A DNA stretch of 60,020 bases from the NCBI RefSeq assembly GCF_000170855.1, contig NZ_ABCQ01000025.1:1-60020 (forward strand). The letters are read 5' to 3'. Positions within the stretch are counted from its first letter, which is position 1. Each line of letters starts with the position of its first letter. Below are positions 10,404 through 18,648 of this stretch, one piece after another. The notes under the pieces were generated by a model. The model made no database searches. It was not told the origin of the DNA and was given only the letters and a program-made list of their open reading frames with translations. The position numbers and the translations under genes were made by a program. Source of the stretch: Moritella sp. PE36. Its GTDB lineage: Bacteria > Pseudomonadota > Gammaproteobacteria > Enterobacterales > Moritellaceae.

Positions 10404-11642
10404 TTGCTAAAGGATAAAAAAAGAATAGTTAAAAATATTGGATTTCAAGTTGTAGTCGCTATGATTATCGGCGCTGCTGTTGGTGCCTTTATGGGTGAAG
10501 GCGCGGCCATTTTTGCGCCATTGGGTGCCTTGTTCATTAATCTGATCAAAATGTTAGTGATCCCACTTGTTGCAGTTTCGATTATTGCGGGTGCGGCGAA
10601 TCTAGGTGATAGTCCTTCTGCCGGTAAAATTGGTGTAGGTACATTTGTATTCTTCATGTTGACGTCTGCGATTGCAGTGGCACTTGCATTAGTGATGGGG
10701 ACGGTATTTGAACCCGGCGCTGGTGTTGATTTTTCTCAACATGCTGCAGGTTTAGCTGTCGTAACGGCTGAACAGGGTGCATTACCGGGTATATTTGACA
10801 CTATTATTGGCATGATCCCCACTAACGTATTTAGTGCGTTAAGCAGTGGTAACATTCTCCAAATTTTAGTATTCAGTATCTTCTTTGGTATTGCATTAAC
10901 GAAAGTTGAACGTAAACGTGCAAAACCTATTATGGATGGCTTACAGACCATTATTGATGCATTCGTTTGGATGATTAACTGTGTGATGGTTATTGCTCCA
11001 ATTGGTGTATTTGGTCTGATGGCGGAATCGGTGGGTACGTTTGGCTTTAGTGCGCTAGCTGTGGTGATGAAACTATTTGTTGTTTATATCGCTGCGATCA
11101 TTATCTATGGCTTTATCTTCTATCCACTTGTAGTGAAATTCTTCTCTGATACACCAGTACTGAAATTCATGTCAGCAATGAAGAAACCACAAGCGTTAGC
11201 ATTATCGACGGCGTCATCAATGGCGACATTGCCAGTGACGTTGGAAGTATGTGAAAAAGAATTAAACATAGCTAACTCAACGGCATCGTTTGTATTGCCG
11301 CTAGGTGCGACGATCAACATGAGTGGTAATGCTATTTATTACGGCCTAGTCGCTGTGTTCTTTGCACAAATGTTTAATGTTGAATTAGGGATGGCGGCTT
11401 ATGCTGCGATTATCTTTACATCGACATTAGGTGCGATTGGTCAAGCGGGTGTTCCAGGACCGTCTTTCCTTGTGGTTGCAGTATTATTAGCGGCGGGCAT
11501 TCCAATCGAAGGTTTACCACTATTATTCGCGTTAGACCGTATCTTTGATATGGTGCGTACCGCATTGAATATTACCGGTGATGCTGTTTGTGCCGTGGTG
11601 ATGGATAAATATAACCCTGAACATCAAGTGACAAAGTCATAA
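10404..11642 (+). CDS. Dicarboxylate/amino acid:cation symporter (DAACS, GltP/DctA-like)
   Basis: This is a polytopic inner-membrane secondary transporter of the SDF family, which imports dicarboxylates or acidic amino acids with Na+ or H+. The evidence is the N-terminal helix-rich region with KMLVIPLVAVSI, a serine-rich re-entrant loop (STASSMATLPVT), the NMSGNAIYY segment (the NMDG-like cation site) and the PGPSFLVVA re-entrant hairpin. An upstream in-frame extension reaches 10311, but GGGAGAG at 10393-10399 sits 4 bases before TTG 10404. That start gives MLKDKKRIVKN before the first helix (412 residues, family-typical). The substrate cannot be assigned. A terminator follows. Confidence 0.88.
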   Translation: MLKDKKRIVKNIGFQVVVAMIIGAAVGAFMGEGAAIFAPLGALFINLIKMLVIPLVAVSIIAGAANLGDSPSAGKIGVGTFVFFMLTSAIAVALALVMGTVFEPGAGVDFSQHAAGLAVVTAEQGALPGIFDTIIGMIPTNVFSALSSGNILQILVFSIFFGIALTKVERKRAKPIMDGLQTIIDAFVWMINCVMVIAPIGVFGLMAESVGTFGFSALAVVMKLFVVYIAAIIIYGFIFYPLVVKFFSDTPVLKFMSAMKKPQALALSTASSMATLPVTLEVCEKELNIANSTASFVLPLGATINMSGNAIYYGLVAVFFAQMFNVELGMAAYAAIIFTSTLGAIGQAGVPGPSFLVVAVLLAAGIPIEGLPLLFALDRIFDMVRTALNITGDAVCAVVMDKYNPEHQVTKS

Positions 11643-11680
11643 ACGTATAGATAATATGTTCTTAAATCAGTAATAGCAGA

Positions 11681-11708
11681 AGCCACGCCTATACGGTGTG
11701 GCTTTTTT
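11681..11708 (+). terminator. Terminator after the symporter gene
   Basis: A 9-bp stem (AGCCACGCC / GGTGTGGCT, one G-T pair) with a 5-base loop runs into six T. It lies 39 bases past the symporter stop. Confidence 0.88.
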
Positions 11709-11752
11709 GTAATTGGCAGTGATGGTTTAAATTTATTATTCGAGATGAGGCG

Positions 11753-12676
11753 TTAACTTTTTTTAAATTGACTTAATACAGCTTGCGCTTGTTGGTTGAT
11801 ATCGCCAGTGCCCTCTAACCAATGGATTGTTGCACCTTGGCGCTCCATTCTTCTAAACCAAGTATCTTGACGCTTCGCGTATTTATGGATGGCGACATTG
11901 AGTTTATCAAACATGTCTTCATAATTTATCTGGCCTGCAACATACTGACTGACAAAACGGTATTCAAGACCAAAGTATTCCAGTTTTTCATGGCTTACGC
12001 CTTGCGCTAATAAGCCTTCTACTTCCTCTATCATGCCGTGTTCTAAGCGTTCTTTTAAACGCAGGGTAATGCGTTGACGTAATACGGCTCGGTCCCATTT
12101 AATGCCAAAATAGAGTGGTTTAATATCGGGTAGTGCTGTTTTTATCGGGGGCGTAATCAGTGAGTTTTCATGCTGGGCTATTTCAATGGCGCGATATAAA
12201 CGTGGGCGCACAGTAATATCAGTGGCCTGATACGCATCGTTGTCTAGCTCAAGTAAAATTTGTTGTACATCTGCTAATGGCATATCGGCAAATTGCTCAC
12301 GCTGACTAATATTTTTATCGACTTGCACAAATTCATAACCGGCTACGACAGCATCAATGTATAAACCGGTACCACCGACAAGCAAGGGTAACTTGCCTCG
12401 TTGGTTAATGTCGTTAAATGCGTTGAAGAAATCGCGCTGAAATTGAAAGGCGTTATATTCTTTACCGGGTTCGATAATATCAATCAAGTGATATGGCACA
12501 TCACCGTATTCAGCTAAATCTTTGCCGGAACCAATATCGAGGCCAGTATAGACCTGTCGAGAATCACCCGAGATCACCTCTCCGTTCAATTGTTTCGCCA
12601 GGTCGACACCTAAACGTGTCTTTCCCGATGCTGTTGCGCCGAGTACGACGATAAGGTTGTATTGTTGTTGAGACAT
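11753..12676 (-). CDS. miaA: tRNA dimethylallyltransferase, divergent MiaA subgroup
   Basis: MiaA enzymes prenylate A37 of tRNAs that read UNN codons. The protein has the family P-loop GATASGKT (residues 12-19), a catalytic-Asp motif GDSRQVYTGLDIG, LVGGTGLYIDAVV and a C-terminal KRQDTWFRR tRNA-contact motif; 307 residues is normal. Two features differ from the usual proteobacterial enzyme as I remember it: GDSRQVY instead of GDSMQVY, and GSGKDLAEYGDVPYHLID, which resembles the second MiaA type common in Bacteroidetes. It stands alone, not in the usual mutL-miaA-hfq cluster, so it may be a second copy. Enzyme class is secure; the paralogue status is inferred. Confidence 0.85.
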   Translation of the reverse strand: MSQQQYNLIVVLGATASGKTRLGVDLAKQLNGEVISGDSRQVYTGLDIGSGKDLAEYGDVPYHLIDIIEPGKEYNAFQFQRDFFNAFNDINQRGKLPLLVGGTGLYIDAVVAGYEFVQVDKNISQREQFADMPLADVQQILLELDNDAYQATDITVRPRLYRAIEIAQHENSLITPPIKTALPDIKPLYFGIKWDRAVLRQRITLRLKERLEHGMIEEVEGLLAQGVSHEKLEYFGLEYRFVSQYVAGQINYEDMFDKLNVAIHKYAKRQDTWFRRMERQGATIHWLEGTGDINQQAQAVLSQFKKS

Positions 12677-12900
12677 TAAGTTACCTGAATAAATAATTGC
12701 GCTGTGTGCAGACCGAAATGGTAACTCAAGCAGGCTATGTGACCAACAGTCTTTTTAACTTTGTCATAAAATGCATTTAATTTGGGTAAATTAAGGTATT
12801 AATGAATGATGTAGTGACAAAATTGCAGTTATGCAGTCAAAAAGGGGCTATTTTTTCAAGAATATTCAAATTATACGCTAGATGATTAGGGTTTTAGCGT

Positions 12901-12906
12901 TATAAT
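12901..12906 (+). promoter_or_regulatory. Putative -10 element for asnC
   Basis: A perfect TATAAT lies 39 bases upstream of the asnC start. No good -35 hexamer sits at the right distance, which would suit a regulated promoter; AsnC family members commonly control their own genes. Confidence 0.35.
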
Positions 12907-12945
12907 CGACTTCTTGTATTGTTACTTATGATCGGAAAAGTTGTA

Positions 12946-13407
12946 ATGTCGCTTAATGCTAATCTTGATGAATTAGATAAAAAAATCCTTAATGCACTCA
13001 TGGTTAACGCGCGTGTACCTTATGCTGAACTGGCGAAAAAGTTTAACGTAAGTGCGGGTACGATCCATGTTCGTGTCGAAAAAATGAAAACAACAGGTGT
13101 CATTCTAGGCACTAAAGTTGAAGTTTGCCCGAAAAAACTCGGTTATGACGTGTGTTGTTTTATTGGTATTAATCTAAAGAGCGCAAAGGATTACCCTTCT
13201 GCGTTGGCGCAATTAAAAGCGTTAGATGAAGTCGTTGAAGCGTATTACACAACGGGTAATTACAATATTTTTGTTAAATTGATGACGCGCTCGATTGATG
13301 AACTACAAAAAGTACTGATTGATAAAATTCAACAGATTGAAGAAGTACAGTCGACCGAAACATTGATCTCATTACAAAACCCAATTAGTCGTGGTGTTCA
13401 CCCATAA
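12946..13407 (+). CDS. asnC: Lrp/AsnC-family transcriptional regulator AsnC
   Basis: This is a DNA-binding regulator with an N-terminal winged helix-turn-helix (about residues 6-65, including AELAKKFNVSAGTIHVRVEKM) and a C-terminal RAM ligand-binding domain (about 70-150). Sequence runs such as SAKDYPSALAQLKALDEV, EAYYTTGNYNIFVKLM and QSTETLISLQNP match E. coli AsnC almost residue for residue. I choose ATG 12946, preceded by GGAAAAG at 12934-12940, over upstream non-ATG starts; this gives 153 residues. E. coli AsnC regulates the adjacent asnA, but no asnA lies here. The next gene is a sulfur amino-acid lyase, so the local target may differ. Confidence 0.9.
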   Translation: MSLNANLDELDKKILNALMVNARVPYAELAKKFNVSAGTIHVRVEKMKTTGVILGTKVEVCPKKLGYDVCCFIGINLKSAKDYPSALAQLKALDEVVEAYYTTGNYNIFVKLMTRSIDELQKVLIDKIQQIEEVQSTETLISLQNPISRGVHP

Positions 13408-13504
13408 CCTTCACCGCTAATTATAAATGAGATAAATGCTATAAGTTAGCCTCATCCTGATCAATAATGAGGTTAACGTCAATTTGTTGTATGAAGGAAT
13501 AACA

Positions 13505-14740
13505 ATGAAAGAGCAGGGATTCACTACTCATTTAGTTCATCATGATCACAACCAAAATTTAGAGTTTGGGGCTATTCACGCACCAATTTATAACTCTGCC
13601 ACTTATGGTTATGATGACATTCACGATCTTATCGATATCTTCCAAGGCCGCCAAGCTGGCCAAGCCTATGCTCGTCAAGCGACGCCAACGATTGATATGT
13701 TACAAAACATGATCTGCGAAATGGAGCAGGGTAAAGCATCATTATGTTTTAGCTCTGGTATGGCGGCGATTGTCGCGGTATTTCTGACGTTATTAAAAGG
13801 TGGCGATCATATTGTTGCCAGCCGTTTCTTATTTGGTAATACTTCAAGTGTATTTGGTACCTTAAAAAGTTTTGGTATTGAAGTGACACTCGTTGATGCT
13901 ACCGATGTGGCTAACGTTGCTGCGGCTTGCCAAGCCAATACCAAAATGGTGTTTGTAGAAACCATTGCTAATCCGGCGACCCAAGTTTGTGACTTAGCCG
14001 AAATTGGCGAATTATGTGATGCTAAAGGACTGCTATATGTTGTTGATAACACGCTAACGTCAGCCTATTTATTCCAGCCTAAAACGGTGAAATGCCATCT
14101 TATTGTTACGTCACTATCCAAGTACTTTGGTGGTCACGGTAATGTTATCGGTGGTTCTGTCACTGATACGGGGTTATTTGATTGGTCACACTATCCAAAT
14201 ATCTTTGAAGCGTACCGTAAAGGTGATCCTGCTATGTGGGGCTATGCGCAAATGAAGAAGAAAGGCCTGCGTGACATGGGCGCTTGCCTGAGTTCTGAAG
14301 CGGCTGGCCAATTAGCGCTAGGCTCAGAAACAATGGCGCTGCGTGTCAAACAATCGTCAAGTTCGGCATTGGCTTTAGCATTAATGTTAGAGAATCATCC
14401 AAAAGTTGAACGTGTTTATTATCCAGGTCTGGAATCACATCCTGAATATGCCCGTGCTAAATCACTATTTCGTGCATCTGGGTCAATGTTAAGTTTAGAC
14501 TTAAAAGAAGGCTTGGATTGCTGCCAATTCTTGAATGAACTGAAACTGGTAATTTGCGCGACACATTTAGGTGATAACCGTAGCTTAGCACTGCCTGTTG
14601 CGCCAACTATTTTCCATGAAATCGGTCTCGCGGCACGTCAAGAGTCGGGTATCAGTGAAAACATGATCCGTTGTTCGATTGGTATTGAAGATACTGATGA
14701 TTTACTGGCAGACTTTACCCAAGCATTAGCTAGTCTTTAA
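13505..14740 (+). CDS. Cys/Met-metabolism PLP-dependent enzyme (cystathionine gamma-synthase / methionine gamma-lyase family)
   Basis: This fold-type I PLP enzyme belongs to the transsulfuration family. Visible motifs are YARQATPT, CFSSGMAAI (phosphate-binding loop), VVDNTLTSAYLFQP (Asp that contacts the PLP ring) and the PLP lysine in TSLSKYFGGHGNVIGG. The C-terminal end is RCSIGIEDTDDLLADF. Start ATG 13505 has AAGGA at 13494-13498; length 411 is normal. The exact reaction (methionine gamma-lyase, cystathionine gamma-synthase or homocysteine/cystathionine lyase) cannot be told from motifs. The usual Asn of the NPT motif is Ala here (ATPT). It follows asnC by 97 bases in the same direction and ends at a strong terminator. 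Confidence 0.82.
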   Translation: MKEQGFTTHLVHHDHNQNLEFGAIHAPIYNSATYGYDDIHDLIDIFQGRQAGQAYARQATPTIDMLQNMICEMEQGKASLCFSSGMAAIVAVFLTLLKGGDHIVASRFLFGNTSSVFGTLKSFGIEVTLVDATDVANVAAACQANTKMVFVETIANPATQVCDLAEIGELCDAKGLLYVVDNTLTSAYLFQPKTVKCHLIVTSLSKYFGGHGNVIGGSVTDTGLFDWSHYPNIFEAYRKGDPAMWGYAQMKKKGLRDMGACLSSEAAGQLALGSETMALRVKQSSSSALALALMLENHPKVERVYYPGLESHPEYARAKSLFRASGSMLSLDLKEGLDCCQFLNELKLVICATHLGDNRSLALPVAPTIFHEIGLAARQESGISENMIRCSIGIEDTDDLLADFTQALASL

Positions 14741-14770
14741 ATCTGTTAAGTTAGTACTGTATTGAAAAAA

Positions 14771-14797
14771 GGCCTAAGTGATCACTTAGGCCTTTTT
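14771..14797. terminator. Bidirectional terminator between the PLP enzyme and fapA
   Basis: A perfect 11-bp palindromic stem (GGCCTAAGTGA / TCACTTAGGCC) is flanked by six A on the left and five T on the right, so it can serve both convergent genes. Confidence 0.9.
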
Positions 14798-14837
14798 GTT
14801 ATGATGCTATTAATTGATATGAATTATTGATCGTTAC

Positions 14838-16526
14838 CTAGTCGTGCTTGCTATAATCAAAGTCAATTTGCTTATCTTTATGGATCACTCGACAAGGGCC
14901 GTATTCACGCTGGGTTATTGTTGTTGCTGAGCCGATATGTAAGGTTACATTATCAAAAATACATTTCCCGACGTTAATGTGATGTACTTGGTAGTATTGG
15001 TCTAGCTCAAGTTGCAACTGCTGTAACTCTACCTCGTCATCAACGCGTTGCTGGTTGAATCTATTTTTTTCATACAACATTTCTTTTATTTCAGTAACGA
15101 CACCGTGATCGTGTTTCCATTGTTCTTTGGGCGGTAGATTATTAATCTTAATCCACAGTGAGTTATCTTCTTCGACTAAGGTCTTTAATTCTTCGCTACG
15201 GTCTTGTACTTGTACCCGGACCTTATCTTCTTGCATTGCGCAATAAATCTCAGTTTTTGTACCTGATGTGGCGCCAATGCTGACCACGTTAATACCATTA
15301 TTTGCATTAACACTGCCTCCCACGATATCGCCCCGACGATTAAAGCCATCGCTTACGGTAAGTTTCCCTTTAGTATGGGTAACGCTGTGCAGTAACTGCT
15401 TGGTGATGGTGATGTCCCCAGTCGCGGTTAGTTCTGAGTATTGTACAAATTGAGCGCGTATTTGCCCTTGAGCACTAATTTTGGTAGCGAGTTGATGATT
15501 GTAATTGTTATTTTTATTGGTTAATTGCCGCCCTAAAATACCTTTGTTGACAATAATATCGCCTTTGGCTTCTAAGGTCGCGGAATCAACAAATCCCATC
15601 ACGGTGATATCACCACTACTTTTAACGATCATTTCGGCATCAACGTTACCTGTGATTAGGATGCTGCCTTTAAACTCAATATGACCTGTGCCGACATCCA
15701 CATTTTTAATTGTCAGCATATCATCAATTTGCAATACGCCCCTGACCTCGACTGCTTGTCCTGTCATGGTGGCAAGTAATCTTAATGGATTATGAGGGTC
15801 GATACAGGTGCCTGGACCAGCTTGTAGCTTGGTGTCTTTACCTGATTTGGGTAACAGTTCTTTACCGAGTAGATCAAACCCTTTGGTGCCATCATCAGCA
15901 GGTATTTTTTCGATTAATACATCGTTCATCTGTACCATGTTGATTTCACCAAGATTACGCATATCAACATTACCATCCGCTTTGATTTGCGGTTGTAATA
16001 AACGTTCTCTGGCCAATGATACTTGGCGTTTTAATTCGGCATTTTTACCATGGATAGGGTGCTGACCTTCAGCAACAATAATCTTAACTTGTTCACCGGG
16101 TGATAGTATCGAGAGTTGTTTGAGTTGTTCGGTGATCTTTTGCTTATCAATACCGATATGAATATTATTGTTACTGAGTTCATCTAAAATATCAGCAAGT
16201 GCAATTTGATGATCGCCCCAGCCCGCGGTTAAATTTACTTCCGCTTGCATGTTATCTTTGTTCAGTATGATTTCAATCTTACCGTTATTTCGCTCTGCTA
16301 AAATAAATAAAAACTCTTCAGCACCAGCGGGTTTACCCGTTAGTTTGTTTATTTGGGCGACGGCCTCTTCAAGATTCGCAAGAATAGGGGATAATTGATT
16401 GAAAGGCTCAACATGGAGCAAGCCCAGTAAATTCGGAACTGTTAGTGGCGCGTGTTTATTTGGGATCAGACGAACTTCGACTTGATTATTGTCTTCGCTT
16501 AACCTAATTAATTCTGCGTCCAGCAT
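14838..16526 (-). CDS. FapA (DUF342) family protein
   Basis: A FapA family protein of 562 residues. The N-terminal half carries the domain associated with FapA, including PADDGTKGFDLLGK and the segment GQAVEVRGVLQID. The middle is a glycine-spaced right-handed beta-helix (about residues 270-430) with repeated hydrophobic-G-D/N turns such as GDITVMGFVDSA, GDIIVNKG and GDIVGGSVNANNG. The C-terminus is charged with a coiled-coil appearance (about 440-520). There is no signal peptide or membrane segment. The family has been linked to cell-surface or two-component functions, but the biochemical role in Gram-negatives is not settled, and the neighbours give no clue. Confidence 0.85.
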   Translation of the reverse strand: MLDAELIRLSEDNNQVEVRLIPNKHAPLTVPNLLGLLHVEPFNQLSPILANLEEAVAQINKLTGKPAGAEEFLFILAERNNGKIEIILNKDNMQAEVNLTAGWGDHQIALADILDELSNNNIHIGIDKQKITEQLKQLSILSPGEQVKIIVAEGQHPIHGKNAELKRQVSLARERLLQPQIKADGNVDMRNLGEINMVQMNDVLIEKIPADDGTKGFDLLGKELLPKSGKDTKLQAGPGTCIDPHNPLRLLATMTGQAVEVRGVLQIDDMLTIKNVDVGTGHIEFKGSILITGNVDAEMIVKSSGDITVMGFVDSATLEAKGDIIVNKGILGRQLTNKNNNYNHQLATKISAQGQIRAQFVQYSELTATGDITITKQLLHSVTHTKGKLTVSDGFNRRGDIVGGSVNANNGINVVSIGATSGTKTEIYCAMQEDKVRVQVQDRSEELKTLVEEDNSLWIKINNLPPKEQWKHDHGVVTEIKEMLYEKNRFNQQRVDDEVELQQLQLELDQYYQVHHINVGKCIFDNVTLHIGSATTITQREYGPCRVIHKDKQIDFDYSKHD

Positions 16527-16980
16527 ACAAGATCCTAAAATATTAGCGTTGCTATTAGGGGGAATTAGTCTCTCGATTATAGCAGTATAAACTTCGCCAA
16601 AAGTAGTATTACCTTATTGAAATATTCGGTTTAGTGATCTTAAACTGACTTTTTTAACAAATCGATTCATTGTATCGTCACGTGCTGATATGTTGGTTTT
16701 TAACTCTGATTAAAGAGAGGGTTATAGCTGTTTATTGATATATTGTAATGTGTTTTCTGAATAATGTAGTTGATACTTATTGAAACACATTATTCTTTAT
16801 CTTATTTTGTTGGTGGATTATAGATACCGGTTCTATGTTGATACTTGTTCATTACTTACTTACAAAAATAGCGAGCCAAGATAGTTAAATTCGATGTTTG
16901 CGTTTATAGAACGACTCTTTCCTCTTTCTTCTTTCCTCAATGCTCAATGAATCCTGATGCTTTTAGTTATGTGCATTTAC
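16527..16980. other. Gene-free region between fapA and the rplY promoter
   Basis: This AT-rich stretch of 450 bases holds no ORF with coding character or ribosome-binding site and no clear RNA gene. The divergent fapA promoter must lie in the left part, but no confident -35/-10 pair was found. Confidence 0.4.
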
Positions 16981-17009
16981 TTGTTGTGATAAGGCTGGCA
17001 TGGTATTAT
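16981..17009 (+). promoter_or_regulatory. Sigma-70 promoter for rplY
   Basis: TTGTTG (16981-16986) and TATTAT (17004-17009) are spaced by 17 bases. They would give a leader of about 105 bases before rplY. The leader contains a small hairpin, TCTGGA / TCCAGA, near 17074-17091. Confidence 0.55.
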
Positions 17010-17122
17010 CCGCACCCGTTAATTATACTGTTGTTGCCCGGTCGCAGGCAGCAGTTAAAAGACGCTTACTTATCTGGATTCAGTCCAGATCTAAATATTA
17101 CTACTTATATTAGGAAAAGATT

Positions 17123-17410
17123 ATGTCTTTCACTTTTGAAGCACAAGTACGTTCAGACCTTGGGAAAGGTGCGAGCCGCCGCCTACGTCACGCTAACAAA
17201 TTCCCTGCTGTAATCTACGGTAAAGGCGAAGAAGCTATCTCTATCGAATTAGAGCACGATGTTGTTAACAACGCACAACGTAACGAAGAGTTCTTCTCTT
17301 CAGTTATTACGCTTGTAGTTGACGGTACTGAAATGGCTGTTACAGTTAAAGCTATGCAACGCCACGCGTTCAAGCCAAAAGTTCAACACATTGATTTCAT
17401 CCGCGCTTAA
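17123..17410 (+). CDS. rplY: 50S ribosomal protein L25
   Basis: L25 binds 5S rRNA in the large ribosomal subunit. The 95-residue protein matches the short, single-domain L25 of enterobacteria (94 residues), not the longer CTC form. Diagnostic parts are [24 protein letters not shown] near the start and [18 protein letters not shown] at the end. AGGAAAAGA at 17111-17119 is the ribosome-binding site. The gene is monocistronic, with its own promoter and terminator. Confidence 0.97.
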   Translation: MSFTFEAQVRSDLGKGASRRLRHANKFPAVIYGKGEEAISIELEHDVVNNAQRNEEFFSSVITLVVDGTEMAVTVKAMQRHAFKPKVQHIDFIRA

Positions 17411-17436
17411 TATCGGATTGTTATACTTGTGATAAG

Positions 17437-17472
17437 AGCGCCATGTTGATGATTCGACATGGCGCTTTTTTT
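17437..17472 (+). terminator. rplY terminator
   Basis: A 10-bp perfect stem (AGCGCCATGT / ACATGGCGCT) with a 10-base loop is followed by seven T, starting 26 bases after rplY. Confidence 0.92.
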
Positions 17473-17980
17473 ATGGTTTTTTACAGACTATTTGTGCAAT
17501 TGCACGATCTGGATCTCGTTCAATCCCTTCAAAATAATGTAAACATTCCCAGTCACTGAACATCGCTTTTAATTCCCCTAACTGTAATAGAAATGCATCA
17601 CGATTAGGTCGACCAAATTGTCTGTTCTCGACAGTGAACGTTTCATAGATCACAATACCACCAGAACATACCGCTTGCTTGATAGCGTCAATGAGTGGTC
17701 GATGCAAATATCGAAACACCACTATGCCCTGATAGTGATTAGCGGGTAATTGCTGTTCACCATTTTCAAAGTCAACTTGCCAGCATTGCTCGGCTCTCAC
17801 ACCAGACGCAGCCGCTATACTGGTTAATGCAGTCGGACTTTGATCGGCAAAAATAGTCGGTATCTGCTGTTGATGCAGATATAAACCATTGCGACCCGTG
17901 CCACAGGCTAAATCCAATACCGGTTTACCTGACGCCTGGAACAAGGTGCTGTATTGTTGTAATAGAGCCGATGCTGTCAT
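17471..17980 (-). CDS. Class I SAM-dependent methyltransferase (TehB-like)
   Basis: A small 169-residue methyltransferase with motif I VLDLACGTGRNGLYL (about residues 21-35), an acidic residue at the end of strand beta2 (FADQS), and a DFE segment at motif II/III. The YETFTVENRQFGRP segment is typical of the TehB/UbiE-like group that includes tellurite methyltransferases. The substrate is unknown. It lies 9 bases downstream of the sirB2-like gene on the same strand, so the two are probably cotranscribed. Confidence 0.78.
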   Translation of the reverse strand: MTASALLQQYSTLFQASGKPVLDLACGTGRNGLYLHQQQIPTIFADQSPTALTSIAAASGVRAEQCWQVDFENGEQQLPANHYQGIVVFRYLHRPLIDAIKQAVCSGGIVIYETFTVENRQFGRPNRDAFLLQLGELKAMFSDWECLHYFEGIERDPDRAIAQIVCKKP

Positions 17981-17989
17981 CTTAACCCC

Positions 17990-18379
17990 TTAAGCTAGCG
18001 CTAACCACGACATCACATCATGGTTTTTTGCTACGCCAAGGATATAAGCAAAAATCGCCACCGCGGCCACACTTGACCATAAACGTATAATCGCTGTCTT
18101 ACCGCGTTTAATGGCAATGGTACCCACTATAATATAAGCGATAAGGCCGATTAATTTTGCTGTTAACCAAGCATCAGCAAACGGATATTGTTGGATTGTC
18201 ATCATTAAGTGACCTGCTAACAAGATAAGTAGGCTATCAATGATGTGCGGTAATATTTTGATTACCTTATTCTGTAATAATGCGGATTCGGTGACCGACA
18301 AAACTGAACGGAAAATAAAGAAAGTGATACTAAGGTAAGCCATGCCCATGTGCATGTGTTTAACAAATGCGTAATCCAT
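17990..18379 (-). CDS. SirB2 family inner-membrane protein
   Basis: A 129-residue protein with four predicted membrane helices (about 13-28, 45-62, 72-90 and 100-118). The opening KHMHMGMAYLSITFFIFRS and the later LPHIIDSLLILLAG are hallmarks of the SirB2 / invasion-gene-expression-up-regulator family. Its molecular function is unknown. It precedes the methyltransferase with a 9-base gap. Confidence 0.82.
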   Translation of the reverse strand: MDYAFVKHMHMGMAYLSITFFIFRSVLSVTESALLQNKVIKILPHIIDSLLILLAGHLMMTIQQYPFADAWLTAKLIGLIAYIIVGTIAIKRGKTAIIRLWSSVAAVAIFAYILGVAKNHDVMSWLALA

Positions 18380-18524
18380 TTTAATTGCCCATTGTAAAAA
18401 GTGATGTGATTAAATCGATTAAGGGAATAAAATTAATATCGCCTTAATACGCGTGTTAGTGACGTCTTCGGCGAGAAGTATATCTAATTCTGGCGGGGTT
18501 AGATAATGAATGAATTTTTAATGT

Positions 18525-18592
18525 TATACCCAAGATACTTCAAGGAGCCTTCGTTCGTCTCTGATATAGCATCTTGAAGTAACTTGGGTATA
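18525..18592. repeat. Dispersed palindromic repeat, copy 1
   Basis: Twenty-base arms TATACCCAAGATACTTCAAG and CTTGAAGTAACTTGGGTATA (one mismatch) enclose 28 bases. A related copy is at 22665-22734. The arm sequence resembles short intergenic palindromes I remember from Vibrio, Shewanella and Moritella genomes. No transposase is near. Confidence 0.75.
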
Positions 18593-18618
18593 TATCTTAA
18601 GGCAGCTGACTTAAGATA
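18593..18618. promoter_or_regulatory. Perfect inverted repeat upstream of the DsbD-like gene
   Basis: Nine-base arms TATCTTAAG and CTTAAGATA are separated by GCAGCTGA, 31 bases before the DsbD-like start. It may be an operator or a leader hairpin. No regulator can be named. Confidence 0.4.
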
Positions 18619-18648
18619 GGTGTAGTGTCAAAATTGGGAACTTATTGA

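Noticed and set aside
16947..17213. ORF of 88 codons overlapping the rplY promoter and start
   Set aside because: It runs through the rplY promoter, leader and first codons in another frame, with no ribosome-binding site or recognisable protein.
18525..18592. Insertion sequence end
   Set aside because: No transposase ORF or flanking target duplication was seen; it is only a short palindrome.
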